Source of the DNA: Chionis minor
Lineage: Eukaryota; Chordata; Aves; Charadriiformes; Chionididae
DNA length: 64,000 nt
Assembly (NCBI GenBank): GCA_013398295.1
Contig: VZSF01002935.1
Coordinates: forward strand, 248,001-312,000
Reading direction: 5' to 3'
Positions 13,001 through 25,985 of this stretch are shown here, in pieces; position 1 is the stretch's first letter; every line of letters starts with the position of its first letter. A model generated the notes under the pieces. It searched no databases. It was not told where the DNA came from and saw nothing but the letters and a program-made list of their open reading frames with translations. The position numbers were made by a program, and so were the translations under genes.

Positions 13001-14179
13001 TGTTTATGATCTTCTATAAATATTATGTTTCTGTACTTCTTTGAAAATGTGGACTTTTTAATTTCATTTTTATTTTAGTAAAAACTGTAAAATTATGACT
13101 CACCAGCTGCAGAGTGCCAAGACAGGATATTTCCCAATATATGGGGCAAACAACATTTTTATGTATTTTTGTTACCAATCATATAAAACCTGGCTTATTT
13201 TTATAAATGGTTCCATAGGCCTGCACCATAAAAGCTGCATACAATTTTATCCCAGTTTTCAGGGATTTGGGTGCCCATTACCTAGGAAATGTAAACTCTC
13301 ATGTTCCTGAGCAAAGTCGACATGTTAGTGATCAGTGAAACCCACTCATTTTCATGCAGAAGTGGCCATCTTTCTTCTACTCAGCCAAGATCTCACAACC
13401 CAGACAGAAACTTGAACTGGACAAAAAAAAGGAGCACATGCTCATATGAGGTTTCGGCACAACAGCTTAAAAGGAAGTTGCAAAATTAGCAAGGGGCTAG
13501 TGGTGATATTTTTTTTTTCTAATTCCTTGAGTGCATATTGTTGTGGCATAGCCACACAGATATCACCACTTACCTCTAAGTCATCCAGAAAAAAATCATG
13601 TCTTTAATTAATGAAGGCAAAAAACTTCATTATATTATGATGGCTACAAAACTTGCTGTAATAATACCTATAGTGGTTTGCCTCCAGAGCACTGAATTTG
13701 CCTGACCAAAAGGAGTTCTATTGAGCTATTTGTATAATTAATGTGGGGACTTTAGTGGGTAGTTTAATCCCCAGATGTGTATTTTATAATAGCTTAACCT
13801 TCTCCCTTATGACTACTGCTATTAAATGCAGTAGATTTAGATTTAAATTCAAATTGAATGAGTTGTGGCACTGCTTTCATTTGTGTCCAAAGCCTTTCAG
13901 TGGCTTTCCTTAAAAAGGAGATTAAATCACATGCAGCTTTATGGTTTAGGACGCACTAATGCATTCTTGTTTCACATAACACCTTTGGTTTTGTCACTAC
14001 TTGAACTATTTTATTTTTAACCCAGGGCTAGATCCATAGCCCTTAATTGAAAAAAAAAGGACATGCAAGATTTTGCCTAAAAGAATAAGCAGTCAGTTTG
14101 ATTTTTGAAATTGCTTATGATATTTGTTCCAACTTGTTTCCAAGTGGTGTCAAGGCATGATATGAAAATGCCAACTCTA
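10014..14179. other. spacer with homopolymer runs
   Basis: AT-rich sequence with T-runs at about 10258-10274 and 11609-11620, an A-run at 10552-10567 and a (GGTT)3-like patch at 11655-11667. One possible fossil repeat at 11700-11770 is listed separately. Nothing else recognised. Confidence 0.5.
11700..11770. repeat. possible ancient sauropsid repeat remnant
   Basis: Two diverged versions of the motif CCATTGACTTCAATGG occur in tandem (around 11711-11727 and 11735-11747) in a context ending in AATTTAATTC. This arrangement is common in old repeats shared by birds, turtles and crocodilians. The match is weak and I cannot name the family. Confidence 0.25.
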
Positions 14180-14285
14180 ACCTGAGTAGCAGGCAAATGA
14201 AATCCCTGGGAAGTTTTTTCTTAAATGCTAAGAGCCTGAGGAATAAACAGGAACAGCTGTAAGAGTGGTAAACAAAGTCAAAGGA
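14180..14285 (+). mobile_element. ancient CR1 fragment (start of endonuclease domain)
   Basis: The plus strand encodes LNAKSLRNKQEQL at about 14222-14260. It resembles the N-terminal endonuclease motif of CR1-type ORF2 proteins, in which a conserved Asn-Ala-x-Ser-Leu-x-Asn-Lys precedes the rest of the domain. The surrounding sequence is too diverged to set borders. There is no 3' end nearby, so this is an isolated piece of an old element. Confidence 0.45.
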
Positions 14286-14761
14286 GAGCAGGTTAAGTAA
14301 CTAAGCAGAAAAACATGAAGATGGAATTCATCTTGGGAGAAAGAAAAAAGGCTTACTTTAAAGGTTGATTGACTTCTTATAATCTTCTATAGGGAAATCC
14401 TTTGATGGCTCTGAAAAGGTGGCTTTTTAGGAAAATGAGACCTTCCAATACAGAAGCATGTGTAACAGCACCACATGCTATAGAAGAGAAGTACATCTTT
14501 AGCAGGCAATTAGCAGGGGCCAATGAGATGCAAAGAGTGATTTTGAAATTTACTTTGGGTATTAGCCAAAGGCAACCTAGCCAGAGGAAGGTAGGATGAC
14601 TGCTAAAGGCTTAATGTTAGAAAGAGCCAGTAACTGATCAAAGGGACACAAAGACTAGAGAAGTGTCAGGAGCTTGGGCAGGCTTAGCGAAACAAAGGAG
14701 GGTGGATTAGACTTGAAGACTCTGACAGTAAGTCACACAAAGTGTATGGAAGGAAAGACTA
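14286..14761. other. spacer, possibly more of the decayed CR1
   Basis: An open frame at 14402-14599 in this stretch looks random. The sequence could be the diverged continuation of the CR1 piece at 14180-14285, but I see no motif that proves it. Confidence 0.35.
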
Positions 14762-15405
14762 AGACCACCATTGCTTATGTCCTCTGTGTGCTGTCTGCAC
14801 CTCCATAAAGACCCTGACTCCTTCTCCCTGATGCCATCCTCTCAGGTACTGTGTGCTGCTGTTGGGTCCCCCAGGCTGAACAAGCCCAACTCCCCGGCCT
14901 CTCTCTTGGTCAAGTGCTCCAGGTCCCCACCATTGTGACTGTCCTCTCCTGAACGCATCTTAGGGTTTCAACACCTTTCTTGTACTAGGGAAGCCATAAC
15001 TGGAAGTAGCATCAAAGTGCAACCTAATGAGTGCTACTGAGTAGGCGTAATCCCTTCCCTCGATCTACTGGCTGTGCTCCTGTTGACACAGTCCTGTATC
15101 TTGCTGGCGTCACCGCTGCTCGTGTATCCCTGCAGCCCACCAGGACCCCCAGATTGTTTCAGCGGAGCTGCTCCCCAGTCAGTCAGTCCTCAGCCTGTCC
15201 TGGTGCAGGGCTGCCCGTCCCTTCCAAGTGCAGGATTTGCATTTGTCTTGGTTGAATGTTATGAAGTTCTTGTTGGCCCGTTACGCAAGCCTGGCTGGGT
15301 CCCTCTGAACAGCAGCAGTGCCCTTGAGTGTGTCGTCTGCTCCCCGCAGACGTGCTGAGGGCATGGTCAGTATCCTCCTGCTCATCCACACTGAGATGCA
15401 TCAAG
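14762..15405 (-). mobile_element. CR1 fragment, minus strand, old
   Basis: Minus-strand CR1 ORF2 sequence. The segment reading TGCACCTCCATAAAG (14797-14811) also occurs at 21257-21271 in the other minus-strand CR1, and both continue through CAGGCTGAACAAGCCCAACTC-like sequence. Further along, TTGAATGTTATGAAGTTC (15250 onward) and the stretch to about 15390 match the CR1 reverse-transcriptase region, including the part encoding the leaf before the catalytic box. The 3' UTR is absent at the left edge. Several frames are broken. Confidence 0.8.
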
Positions 15406-17355
15406 GGAAGGGAGAAGGCAGAGCACTGCACACACAGCAGTTTAGAGACTGGAACCAGGTAATTACTTTTTTAAGATCTTTTTAGACAAAATATGTTCAT
15501 AAAAGCGACATGATGTCCTGAAATCATGTGGAATGATGTGAGAAGCTTCTAAAACCCCACAGTCAGTGGGGCTGAGTGGTGTACAGGCAGTGCAGTCTGT
15601 GTCCTTTTCAGCCACAAGTATTACAATAAAGGAAGTTAATTTACTTCTGAGATAAAAATAATTTTGTGACATTCTCCTCCTTTCAGGATACAGTATTCAG
15701 CTACATTTATTAGGTCTGTCATAAACTATCTTTTCAAACAGCAACAAAGTGTTGGTGTATCTGGCAGCCCCTCTCAAGTGACACTGGGTTATCATTCTGC
15801 AGGCCAGGTATGACGGAGTAACGGGCTTTGTGAAATACACAAGGTATAATTCTCCTTTTTCCTTTTGCACAGACTAGAAAAACAGGATGTGAAAGGAATG
15901 AAGTTCAGACGCAAAACCAAAATGAAATTAAAAAAACCTCTTTGCAGTTCATGAGGTGACCATTTGCAGGCTCTCAGTAATTTATGGTTATTCCACAGTA
16001 CTGTGTAAGATTAGTTCAAGTTACATTAGGCTACAGCACTTGACTCACTCTGGATAATCTGACAGCCAGATCTGGGACTAATCTTGGTGTGATAACAAAT
16101 TAAATAAGTTTTTTCTTTCACTCTTTTTTTTTTTTTTCTTTCTGTTGGATTACATTGCAGTGTTGTCTTTTTAATAATGTTCAAGATTACTTCCTGGGCA
16201 CATGATGTTACTGGAGGTTTTGACTGTTTTTTCCCCGGTTGCAAGCTTTTTATTTTGTTTCATTTTATACATTATGTACTCTTATAGTCCTACTTTTTAC
16301 AACCTGATGTCAAAACAAGATTTGAGCCAGTGAGAGCATGTAAGAGTCTGCTCACAATTAACTTGCTGAATCAGAAAACAGATTTTTGTTTAGATTGTTT
16401 GAAGTCATTAGTCAGACTTTGGGCAACAGCAGAACTCAGGTTAGGTGAAATTCATTGTGCATTGGGCAGGAGATACATAACTAAGGAACACTTAAAATCA
16501 CACAAAATAGAGAACGGATTTAATTTTAGTCCCATTTATATCAGACCAGTTTATAACAGCTATGTCCAATCAGGGAACTGAATTGTGCTATGTGATTAAA
16601 TACATTAGTCACAAAACATGGAAAACAGAGGTCTCAGCTAAAAATAACAGTTCATAGCTCAAATCAGACATGAAAAATTAGCACTTGAATGCAGAATTTA
16701 TAATTTATAAGGAAGCTTGTAGACAACATATATAGGAGAGTAATAGGTTTTTGAAATACTAATATCCAACTTTCACATACCATCCCCATGAAGATTCACC
16801 TATGCAGCTGCCCTCTTACTTTACAGGACCTGAGATATTTATTAATAAAGAGCTTCAATTCCTGCATTTCTGAAGGACTTTTACAAAATCACACTGGAAA
16901 GCCAAGAGCTGCTCAGTGTCCATTTTAAGCCTGTACTCTGCTTGCCATGGCCCCCAGTTTAATAGGGGAGTGGCTCCTCTCAGCTGGGTGGCTGCTGAGG
17001 CACTTTGTTCTCCACACAGGTTGTATGAGGGAGTCTGAGTGAGTCTATTAGGTGACAAGGGTGCCTGAGGCTTTGCTACAAAACTCAGTATCCTTCTGTC
17101 TAAATCTCTGCTCTCAATCTAATGTTTTACTTTTGCGCTTGCTTTTATAAATGACTTTAAAACCTGCTACAGGTTTCTCTACTAATAAATGACGAATGGC
17201 CCACATATGGTAGACCTTCTCTTGTTTTTGTTTTCTGCTTAATATTTACTGAATACTTGAGGCATGTATAGTTTAAGAGATTTTTTATTGTATGTGGCAT
17301 AGTTTAAGCAGCAGTGGTAGTTTTGAAGTTGTTAGAGAAGGATGTCCTGTTTGAT

Positions 17356-17391
17356 CAAGAACATTTGTTTGTTCAAGAAGATTTGTTTGTT
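17356..17391 (+). repeat. 18-bp tandem duplication
   Basis: CAAGAACATTTGTTTGTT at 17356-17373 is followed directly by CAAGAAGATTTGTTTGTT at 17374-17391, with one mismatch. This looks like a local slippage event. Confidence 0.9.
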
Positions 17392-18358
17392 CACTAGCTG
17401 TGCAACTGTGGTCATCCAGAAACCCTGATTTGATGCATCGTCTTTCTACTGAAAACAATTAAAGGCAGTGAATCAGAAAGAGAAAGGAGGAAACACAGTC
17501 TGCTTGGAGAAGATATTAAGTCTTCTAAAAACGTTTCCTTTTCTAAGATGAGGAAAATCTTATGATCATTCTAATAATTGCTCTGCTACTTCATGATTGG
17601 AAGCTAAATCTTGCCATAAATTGAGAAATAGGTGATTTATTTTGTGCAGTCATACTTACTTTCCTCAATAATGCCTACTAGGTTCAAAGAAGTGACATGT
17701 TGGTTGTTCTATTTCAAACTATTTAAACCAAACAACTTCCAGTGGAAAATGCATCTTCATGAGTGGTGTCTGTTTTCCTGCCTGAGGAGCCTCTGCCTCC
17801 CAGGTCGGTCAGCAAAGCATTGCTTTCTTGGACCTGTGAGCAGCACCCATAAAAGAATGAATGCCTTAGCAACAAGTATCTATGCACTCATTTGTAATAC
17901 CATATTTTAAAAGTAGAATTCTTCTCCTAGTTCAGTCTTGATCTGTCAGTTGATGGTTATTCTGAGGTGGTTGTTTCTGTCCATCTATGAGCCATGCATG
18001 CTTTACTCATCCGTCTAGCTATACTTGCGTGGCCCCAAGGAAGCTATAAAAAATGTTATACATCCATTTGGATATTGATGTAGTATTACATTTTTTAAGT
18101 CAAAACTTCAGCTTGAATTCCAAAAGCTGAAATGGCAGTTGATGGTCAATAGTAGTTATTTGCATGGCCCTGCTTCTGAAGAGGCAGATTTATGCTAGGA
18201 CATTATTTTTGGCTAAGTGCTGGTCTGAGTTGACACCTGATCCATGAGACAATGAAGTCTTAAGTGGTGGAATCCTCTTCATAGTCTCTCACCTTCTCAA
18301 TTCACCCATTTTGTTCTTCTCAGCTTTCATTTCACAGTTTCTTTTTAATTCTGTTTTT

Positions 18359-18378
18359 TATATATATATGTATGTATG
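18359..18378 (+). repeat. (TA)n then (TATG)n microsatellite
   Basis: An alternating TA tract runs into two or three TATG units. Short and unremarkable. Confidence 0.75.
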
Positions 18379-18956
18379 TGTATTTTTATTTTGTACTGAA
18401 CATAAAAAAATTATTTGCCATCTCTATGCTTCTCTCAGATGAAAATTCAGACTAGCAAGAATCATCTATAAGAAACCAGAACTATGACTTTATTCTCTGC
18501 AATAAGAAAAAACACCACACTGTAAATCTTCCACCAAGTTTTACTACATCATGGTTCTAGAAGTCCAGTTTTGTTCACAGATGATATTCCTCGGCAAATA
18601 CGTCCCTTAAAATTAGAGGAAAATTAGAAAGACGTAAATATTCCTGTAATATCTGAAAAGAAATGAAGTAACAAACTCTAGAATTTTTCTTTTGCACGAC
18701 TCTATTTATCCTTTCCACTGTGTCTTTGAATGAGTTTTCAAGAAAGATGTCTTCACTCAAGCTCTTTCACCATCATCCTTCATTAGAAGTCCTCACAGGC
18801 CATATTCTGTTTGAACAAATAGTCAGCAGAAATGATTAGCAAAGTGTAATATTAAGACAGTGGTGTGGTATGCTCTTCAGGTCCATGGGACCTAAGAAAT
18901 TATGTATCTATTAAGATATGTATTATGGGAAGATGCTTATCCGTGTGTCCCTGTCA

Positions 18957-19284
18957 AAATCTGAAGAGGGCGTACAAGAAAGCTGGAGAGGGACTTTTTA
19001 CATGGGCATGTAGTGATAGGATGAGGGGTAATGGCTTCAAACTGGAAAAGGAGAGATTTAGATTAGATCTCAGGAAGAAATTTTTCATCACAAGGCTGGT
19101 GAGACACTGGAACAGGCTGCCCAGGGAAGCTGTGGAGGCCCCATCCCTGGAAGTGTTCAAGGCCAGGTTGGATGGGGCTTTGAGCAACCTGGTCTAGCAG
19201 GAGGTGTCCTTGCCCATGGCAGGGGGTTGGAATTAGATGGTCTTTAAGGTCCCTTCCAAACTAAACTATTCTATGATTCTACGA
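18957..19284 (+). mobile_element. CR1 3' fragment, plus strand
   Basis: A short 5'-truncated CR1 of about 330 bp. It encodes the C-terminal end of ORF2 in one open frame (LKRAYKKAGEGLF near the start, GNGFKLEKERFRLDLRKKFF in the middle, a stop at 19195-19197). It then has the CR1 3' UTR (GGTCTTTAAGGTCCCTTCCA) and the ending ATTCTATGATTCTACGA at 19268-19284. It keeps the form CACTGGAACAGGCTGCCCAG, unlike the copies at 2206 and 27615, so it belongs to a different subfamily. The open frame is a leftover, not a gene. Confidence 0.95.
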
Positions 19285-19562
19285 TAAAACAAATTCAGGT
19301 ATCCACTGGATTTCTGCACTTGCCTATTCAGGGTCCAGGGTGTTCATCCTTTTGCCTAATGAATTGGAGAAAGAAACAGACAATCATAGGATTAGAATTA
19401 AAAAGCTACTAGATACATTTGAAAAATCATCTGAAAATATACAATGAAATTCATTAAAGACAATACAAAATATAGGGAAAACTAGCTGGAGAATTACAGG
19501 ATCGGGATAGACTAGGTTGACAGGGATACTGCAAAAAAAAGATCAGGACTTTAAAGAGGCTG

Positions 19563-20125
19563 AAAATGAGTCTGCAGAATCATCTGGTTGTGGGAAAGAC
19601 AAGTCCACAGTGGGACATATGACCAGAACTTTTTTGTATGCAAAATCTGTGATGTAAAGGTTGTGTTATCGGAACTGGTGTGTCCTCAGCTGGAGTATGG
19701 TGGCTTGGCTTTGGCACTACAATTCAAGAAGGATATGGACCCATTAGGAAAACACAGAGAACAACAAGTAGAAACTTAGTACTAGGAAAGGTAGAAGGAA
19801 TTAGGATTGCTTGACAGTGGGAAGATAAAGCTGAGGCTAGATGTAACTGGGATATTCGAATACAAATGTCAACAATAAAGAGGAAGTGATTAAACTCTAC
19901 TGCATAGTTGGTGTGGGTAGGACAAAAAAAAAGGACTTAAATTACAGTACAGGCGGCTTAGGAGATATATCAGGAGAAACTTTTCAATAGTAAAGGTATT
20001 GAAATACTGAAAAAGTTGCCTGAGGAGATGAAACAATACCTATTACTAATAAAAGGTTTTCTGAAGAGGTAGATAAACATCTGTCAGAAAATGGCACAGG
20101 TGTAGTTGATACTGCCTCCTGAAAT
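19563..20125 (+). mobile_element. ancient CR1 fragment, plus strand
   Basis: Strongly diverged CR1. The plus strand encodes LSELVCPQLEYG (around 19665-19700), the degenerate form of the CR1 motif in which Leu-Val-x-Pro-x-Leu-Glu-Tyr precedes the FKKDMD-like segment at 19724-19741. Downstream are remnants of the R-x-Y-x-R-x-N-F segment (about 19965-19990) and of the C-terminal part ending near CTGCCTCCTG at about 20125. It carries many indels and no octamer repeat. It lies only about 280 bp after the younger CR1 at 18957-19284. Confidence 0.72.
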
Positions 20126-20973
20126 CTCTTCCAGGTCTTTTACATGTTTTGAGATTATACAATTAGTATTGTCTATATGACCTTTGCTGATATTTTAGCT
20201 TTTGTAAGAGCCAGTGCTTTGCTGAGCTGAGAGCAATGTTCTTTAATCAGGCATGGGTCTAGTCTGCTATACCCAGCAGAAACTACACAAGTCCACAGTT
20301 TTCCTTTTCTGGTTTCAGTTGCTTATCTTAGGTTTTAGAAAATATAATTATGGATGGTGATCCTTTGTTTCCTGGAAAGCATAATCCTGCTACTGTATCA
20401 AAGCTGACTCAGCAACTCACATCTGGTTTTAATGTACTCATGCAAAACAAAGTGGCCACATAACAATCTGTCTTAGGGCGTGCAAAGTCACGCAAGCTAT
20501 TATGACGCTAAGATCCCTAATCTTTTGGAGAACATTTACTTTGACTAATTTTCCCAATATTCAGAGGAGCGTGTGTTTGACAAGTATTTTGATGACACCA
20601 AAAAGAAAGAAAGAGGAAGATAGGCATTTTCATGTTCTCTCAGGAATATTGTTTCTTAGAAAGAGGGAATTTCAATGGTGTAAAACATTGGAATGAAAAA
20701 TTATTTTCATGGGAAAACTTCCAAAAAAGAACTGTCCCTTAAATAAGAATACATATGACTTCATGCACATGAACATGAACTCTTCAGATCTTCCAAAGTC
20801 CACATTTCAAGAATGACAGTAGTCTGAAAAGTATCTCAGTAAAAAGAGCATTATGAGTTTCTATGTTTATTATATTTTCATGCTTTGTCATCTAATGTGT
20901 TCAGTTTAACTTGGTGGATAACTCTGGAAATTCAGCCTCCAATCAGAAAGCTAATTGGCAGGGCTGGATCAGA
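20126..20973. other. spacer, nothing recognised
   Basis: AT-rich sequence between two CR1 fragments. No feature was recognised. Confidence 0.5.
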
Positions 20974-21525
20974 CTCACAGAATCAAAAGGTAATGCAGGT
21001 GGGAAGGGACCTTGTGAGGTCTCTGCATGCCAGGTCTCCAGTATGACCTCGTGCTCAAAGCAGGCTGAGCTCATGCCCAGGCGACTGCTCAGGTTGTATC
21101 CGGTGTGTCTTGAAAACCTCCCATGATAGGGACTACATAGTCTCTCCAAGCAACCTGCTCCACTGCTTAGCTGCCCTTACATGGAAATCTTTTTCCTTTT
21201 ATCAAGTCTGAACCTGCCCTATTCCGATTATGCCCTCTGTTTGTTGTTCCCCAGCCATGCACCTCCATAAAGAGCCCGTCTCCGTGTTCTTGAACCCCTG
21301 CCTGCAGTCACTAATAGGGGCTGCCGTTGGGTGCCCCTGGAGCTGCCCCTTCTCCAGGCTGAATGAGCCCAGCTCCCCAGCCTCTCCTCCCAGGGCAAGC
21401 GCTCACCATCATGGCTGTCAGCTTCTGGATGTTTCTCAGGCTATCAACTTCTGCCTTGTATTGGGAGGTCTAAAACAACATGCAGTGTCTGGGTGCAACC
21501 CAATGAGTGCTGCCAGAAATTAGTT
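20974..21525 (-). mobile_element. CR1 fragment, minus strand
   Basis: Minus-strand CR1 of about 550 bp. The element's 3' end is at the left, where TCACAGAATCA (20974-20984) is the decayed complement of the octamer end, followed by GTGGGAAGGGACCTTGTGAGG. Moving right come the complements of the ORF2 C-terminal segments, including CAACCTGCTCCACTGCTTAG and TTCTCCAGGCTGAATGAGCC, up to GGGTGCAACCCAATGAGTGC at about 21500. The 5' part is lost. It shares diagnostic stretches with the copy at 14762-15405, so these two are the same older subfamily in the same orientation. Confidence 0.9.
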
Positions 21526-24500
21526 TTAGCAGGGTAAACCCAGTAGCAGCAAAAGGTAGATAAAATAGAAAGAAAAAAATTTTGCCATTGAAATAAAGCA
21601 CCTGTCACTGATTAGACACAGCGATGTTATGTGTTTAAGTAAAATAAGATTAGAGATGCATCCCACTGCAGGTTTGATTTCCTATTTGACAGTCTAGATA
21701 CGGGCGGAATCTTTCATTTAGCTGGTATATTTTAATGATGTTGCTAATGCTTGTTCTTTGAAACAATACAATGTGGAGAAGGTTAGAAGGAGTGTTTGAA
21801 AACAGAAGTGATGTTACTGTCACATAACTTAGCTAGAAGTCCTGTAGCCATTCCCAGGAGCCAGTCAGTTAAAGCTCTAGTAAGTTAATCCCTCAAAACT
21901 GAAATAGCAAAAATTCAGCCTACACTTGGCCAGCCATTTTTGTTTTAGAACTTAACATTCATAGAGTAAAAACACATCTATACTTTCAGGGACAAGACCT
22001 ATCAATATTGGGTTTGTTTTTTTGTTTTTTTGGGTTTTTTTGATGGAGCTGTCTCTGGAGCACTGTTCAGAAGAGCACCTGAAGATGGAAAGAATGTATG
22101 TTATAACTAGGATCTTTTGAGACAAATTCAGTGTTAATGATTCATTTCTAAAAAAGCAAGTTATCACTGCGGGAGGTGGTAAATACTTAAGAACACTGAG
22201 AAAGGGAGGAAGTAGAAAGCAAAAGTTAGTCCTTGCTTATAACAGTTTGCTTCAGCATACTTGCTGTGATTTAGACTTTTCTATTGGTTGTTTACTTTGA
22301 AAGAGACAGGCTCTGTGCTTTTGAATTTGACTAGAGAGGTTTAGCACTTGCTGAAAGAAGATCAGAATGAAATATCTGTGTGAAAGGATAATACACAACT
22401 GTATTAATCTATACTGTTTTCATGTATATAAGCGAAGGGCACGGGTGACCAGACTGTCAGCGTGTGGCCGGGAAGCTGAAGCAAAAGCAGGAGCATTTGC
22501 AAGGGCAGACTGGTTTTGTACGTGAAGTTGGGCAGGCAACGAGTTGCTTACCTTGCCATAATAAACTATGCTTGTGTTTGGACAAATGGTTATGAGTGCT
22601 GCTGTGTATGTACAAAGTTAGAACCTGTTTTTTCAAAGACTGGTCCCAAATTGTTGTTTTAAATGTACCATATAGGTAATGGCAGCCCCACAAAAGGTTA
22701 GTGATGATCACTGGCTAATCCATCTTGTCTATGTGCCAGCTGACCAGTAAGCAGCACCCATGACTGAAGCAGTTTTATTCCTTCCTTGCCTGCCAGTAAG
22801 GGTTTATGGGATGTAGAGAAAATAAGTAATCTTTACTTTGCATTTCATTTTAACCACAGAATGTTTTCTAGAGCTTTGTTCAATCAGATTTTAAAGTACT
22901 CCAGAATAGGGCTACAACCAGAAATCCAAGCCTAGCAGATCGCTACTCCACATCCTATTAGAACTTGTTATGATTTTTCTATTTTCCAGATTTTCAAGAC
23001 TTCTTTTTGGAATTCTCTGCAGACTTCATTAGATCTAATTGTTCCCTTTCTTCACTTGTCACTGTGGTTGAAGTTCAATTCCTTTGTAACATAAGAGGAT
23101 CTGAGCTGTATACTTAAAACCTGATATTTAAATTGGAAAATACTAATTCTCAACAAAACATTACTTTATATGTCAACTGTCGCTATAAGGCTCTTCTTTC
23201 CCATTCACGGTGTCAGAAGGCAATATCAATCAGTACTTCAAGCCTGTGGACAGTAGACATTTCTCTGAAGATGGTATTTCGAGAAATATTAAGTATTAAA
23301 AGGTTAAAACCTAAGAAAACAGTAGCAAAAGAGAGAGAAAAAAGTTCTCCCATCAGGCCAATTGATTCTAAGGGCAGGGTCACTGAATGTAGCATTATTT
23401 CTCCTGGTCATGTTTCTTTCCTACCAGAGCTCCAAAGTAAGCTAACTGTGTAAGCAGGATTGAAATACACAACCCCCTTGTGACTGGAAGCAGTAAAGCA
23501 TTCTCCACTTGCGGTTTTCTTCAAATGAGCCTGCATGGAATATGTGTTTGAAAACAGTGAAACTCTTTATTAATCAAGTACTTCACTTGCCATGCCAGCA
23601 TAAAGTTTCATTTATGTCAAAACTCCCTTAAAAATGGTTTGGAGTAGTGTCTTGTACACAGACCTTCAACAGAAGAAATATTTTTGGAATTGTAAATACA
23701 ATAATCGAGGCAAATATTTGCACCGTTTGAGCAGCTGCTGTAAGATCTTCGATCATAGGTTACAATTCCAACATTTTACTTTGGTTTCCTATTGTATGGA
23801 AATAAGGAGATTATATAGCTCTGCATACAGTGTCAGATAAGTTCTCCTGATTACTAGAGGAGGACTTTTGCTAACCATAGCTTGTTTTCATAAGAAATAT
23901 GTCACAATAAATAAAATAAAGCTCTAGATATCCCCATAAGAAGTGGTATCCAAAAGGAAACTCACATTTTAGTTTTAGTATCTGCTCAGTGTTAACTCAG
24001 GGCTCTAAACTGTTAGCTGGTGTGCAAGTTCTCTTTGAAACTATGGGTTAATGCATAGCTGAAAATAGCTTTAAAAAGATCCACTTTCTTGAAATAGAGA
24101 CCCTTACCACTGTTGAGCTACCAATCTCCATTCACAACACCCCACTTTCCAGAGCAAAGGCTCATGCAATATGTATGCAGGTGAATGGCATTTTACTGGA
24201 TTTTTTTTTTTTTTGTGTGTGAATCTGTGAGACAAATCCATGGTAGAAGTGGAAGAGGGCATAAAGAGAGTACCATATCTATCCAGCACAAGTACACAGA
24301 GCAAAGATAAAAGCCCAGAGAGAAAGGACTTAACATCTCTGTAATAAGATTGCGTTAAAGAGATGCCTGACTTCATTGCCTCCTATTTCTTCTCCTAACT
24401 GGGAACAACTCGAATCACCTTGTACATTTGTCTGGGCACCAGGATTAGAAATGTTATCAGCCCTATGGACAGATAAGCCCCAGTGGACTTAACTAGCCTG

Positions 24501-25540
24501 GACCCTGCTCTCAATAGCATTGCCTTCCCATTCCGTGTCTGAAAGGGAGAATGGAGCTGCCCTGCCCTGTGAGACACCAGGGACCTGGACAGTCACAATC
24601 AGGCTGCTTTTTGTCTAAAAGACAGCAGCAGTGGGGTGTGTGTGACAGCTAAGCCATGAAAGGCTGGTGCAAAAGTCTTGAGCACTGAGCAGCTGTGAGG
24701 AGCCCAGTTCCATGGAGGTGGAAGGGGTGCAAAAGCCCATTCAGTTCTCTGCACATGTGACTTCTTGGTGTCCTCAGCATGTTCTCTGTGAATATACCAT
24801 AGAAGCACAATGAATTATATCTTCTGTAAAATGCTGTTTAGCTGACATAAGAACAGCAAAGTATAGCCCTGTGTGATAGATATTTACTTGTATGAACTGT
24901 TTGCTTTTTTCAGTGGCTTAAAAAAGACCAGCCACTGCTCATTCATTCACTAGAAAAGATTGGGTGATCCTTTGACAGGTACAGCAGAAGTTATTTTTCA
25001 TCGTGGCATGAATAGTTTGTTTTGTTTTATAAAAAAGCACTTCACACCAAAGCACAGCCAGGAATTATCATTCTTCTTATGCTTGTACAGGTGCACTTTC
25101 TGAATTAGGCACACAGACTCGGGCAGGCTCCTAATGGAGTGATGACACTAACACTGCAACAATAGAAGGGGCCTCCAGGGATGCTGGCTGCGGCGGTGGT
25201 GCAGGTAGGAATGTGCTTTTTAAGAGAGCTACAACTTAAAGCATTCTGTGAATCTGACAACGCTTTATACCACCTCTGTAGACTTCTCACTGCACAAATA
25301 AACACGAGTACAGTAAGCCATATCAGACTGTGGGATTTAAATCACAGCAGCTTGTGTGGGAAGAGCTTGCAAGAAGTCAGTTTTCAACACAGTTCACCTC
25401 AAGGTCTGTGCTGAGGCATCCAATCCATGATGCATGACTTCAGCTTACGTCCTGCATCACCAATTCTTTTGCTGTTTTCATCTATCCATCTATACAACTA
25501 TTTATTTATTGAAAAAGGGGTCTGGACTCTACACACAAAC
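21526..25540. other. spacer, nothing recognised
   Basis: AT-rich sequence with T-rich interruptions (22016-22040 and 24201-24214). Short open frames here look random. A small moderately GC-rich patch at about 24480-24740 has no recognisable content. Confidence 0.45.
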
Positions 25541-25568
25541 TGTGTGTGTGTTTCTGTGTGCGTGTGTT
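25541..25568 (+). repeat. interrupted (TG)n microsatellite
   Basis: Five TG units, a TTTC break, then further TG units with one CG. Confidence 0.85.
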
Positions 25569-25961
25569 TGAACAGGGTCAAGTACAGCCATGTGAAAGAA
25601 GGAGTCATGGCAAAACTGTTTATTGCGACGTGTGAATGAAAGAGCTGAAGTATAAATAGTTGTGTGAGTGGCAGGGGCAATGAAGCCTGGTTTCCTGTAG
25701 AGCTAATGCTGAAGGCTGAGATCCCGTGCAGATTCACCGGTGTCTAGCAAATGCCGAGGATAACATTGCGTTGGGTGAGTGGGATCAATATAGCCTCTCT
25801 CTTCTACTCAGAAGCTTATTTTAACAAAACTTTCAGGAACTGGAAAGCTTGGAGAAAAGAACCCCTCTGATGAATTTGTATGGCTGCTGTGTTCAAATGC
25901 TGTTAGGAAGGCCTCAGCAGCAGCAATACCACATATGCCTCATTTGTTTAGGAAAACAAAA

Positions 25962-25985
25962 TAATTTAATATCTAATTTAATATC
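25962..25985 (+). repeat. perfect 12-bp tandem duplication
   Basis: TAATTTAATATC occurs twice in direct succession (25962-25973 and 25974-25985). Confidence 0.92.

Larger units (their letters stand above)
15406..18956. other. spacer, mostly nothing recognised
   Basis: AT-rich sequence with a T-run at 16124-16137, an 18-bp tandem duplication at 17356-17391 and a (TA)n/(TATG)n patch at 18359-18378. No gene or interspersed repeat was recognised. Confidence 0.5.

Noticed and set aside
18865..19197. 110-codon plus-strand open frame that looks protein-coding
   Set aside because: From about 18957 onward it is the C-terminal end of CR1 ORF2 followed by the CR1 3' UTR. It is a retrotransposon leftover, and the upstream part is random.
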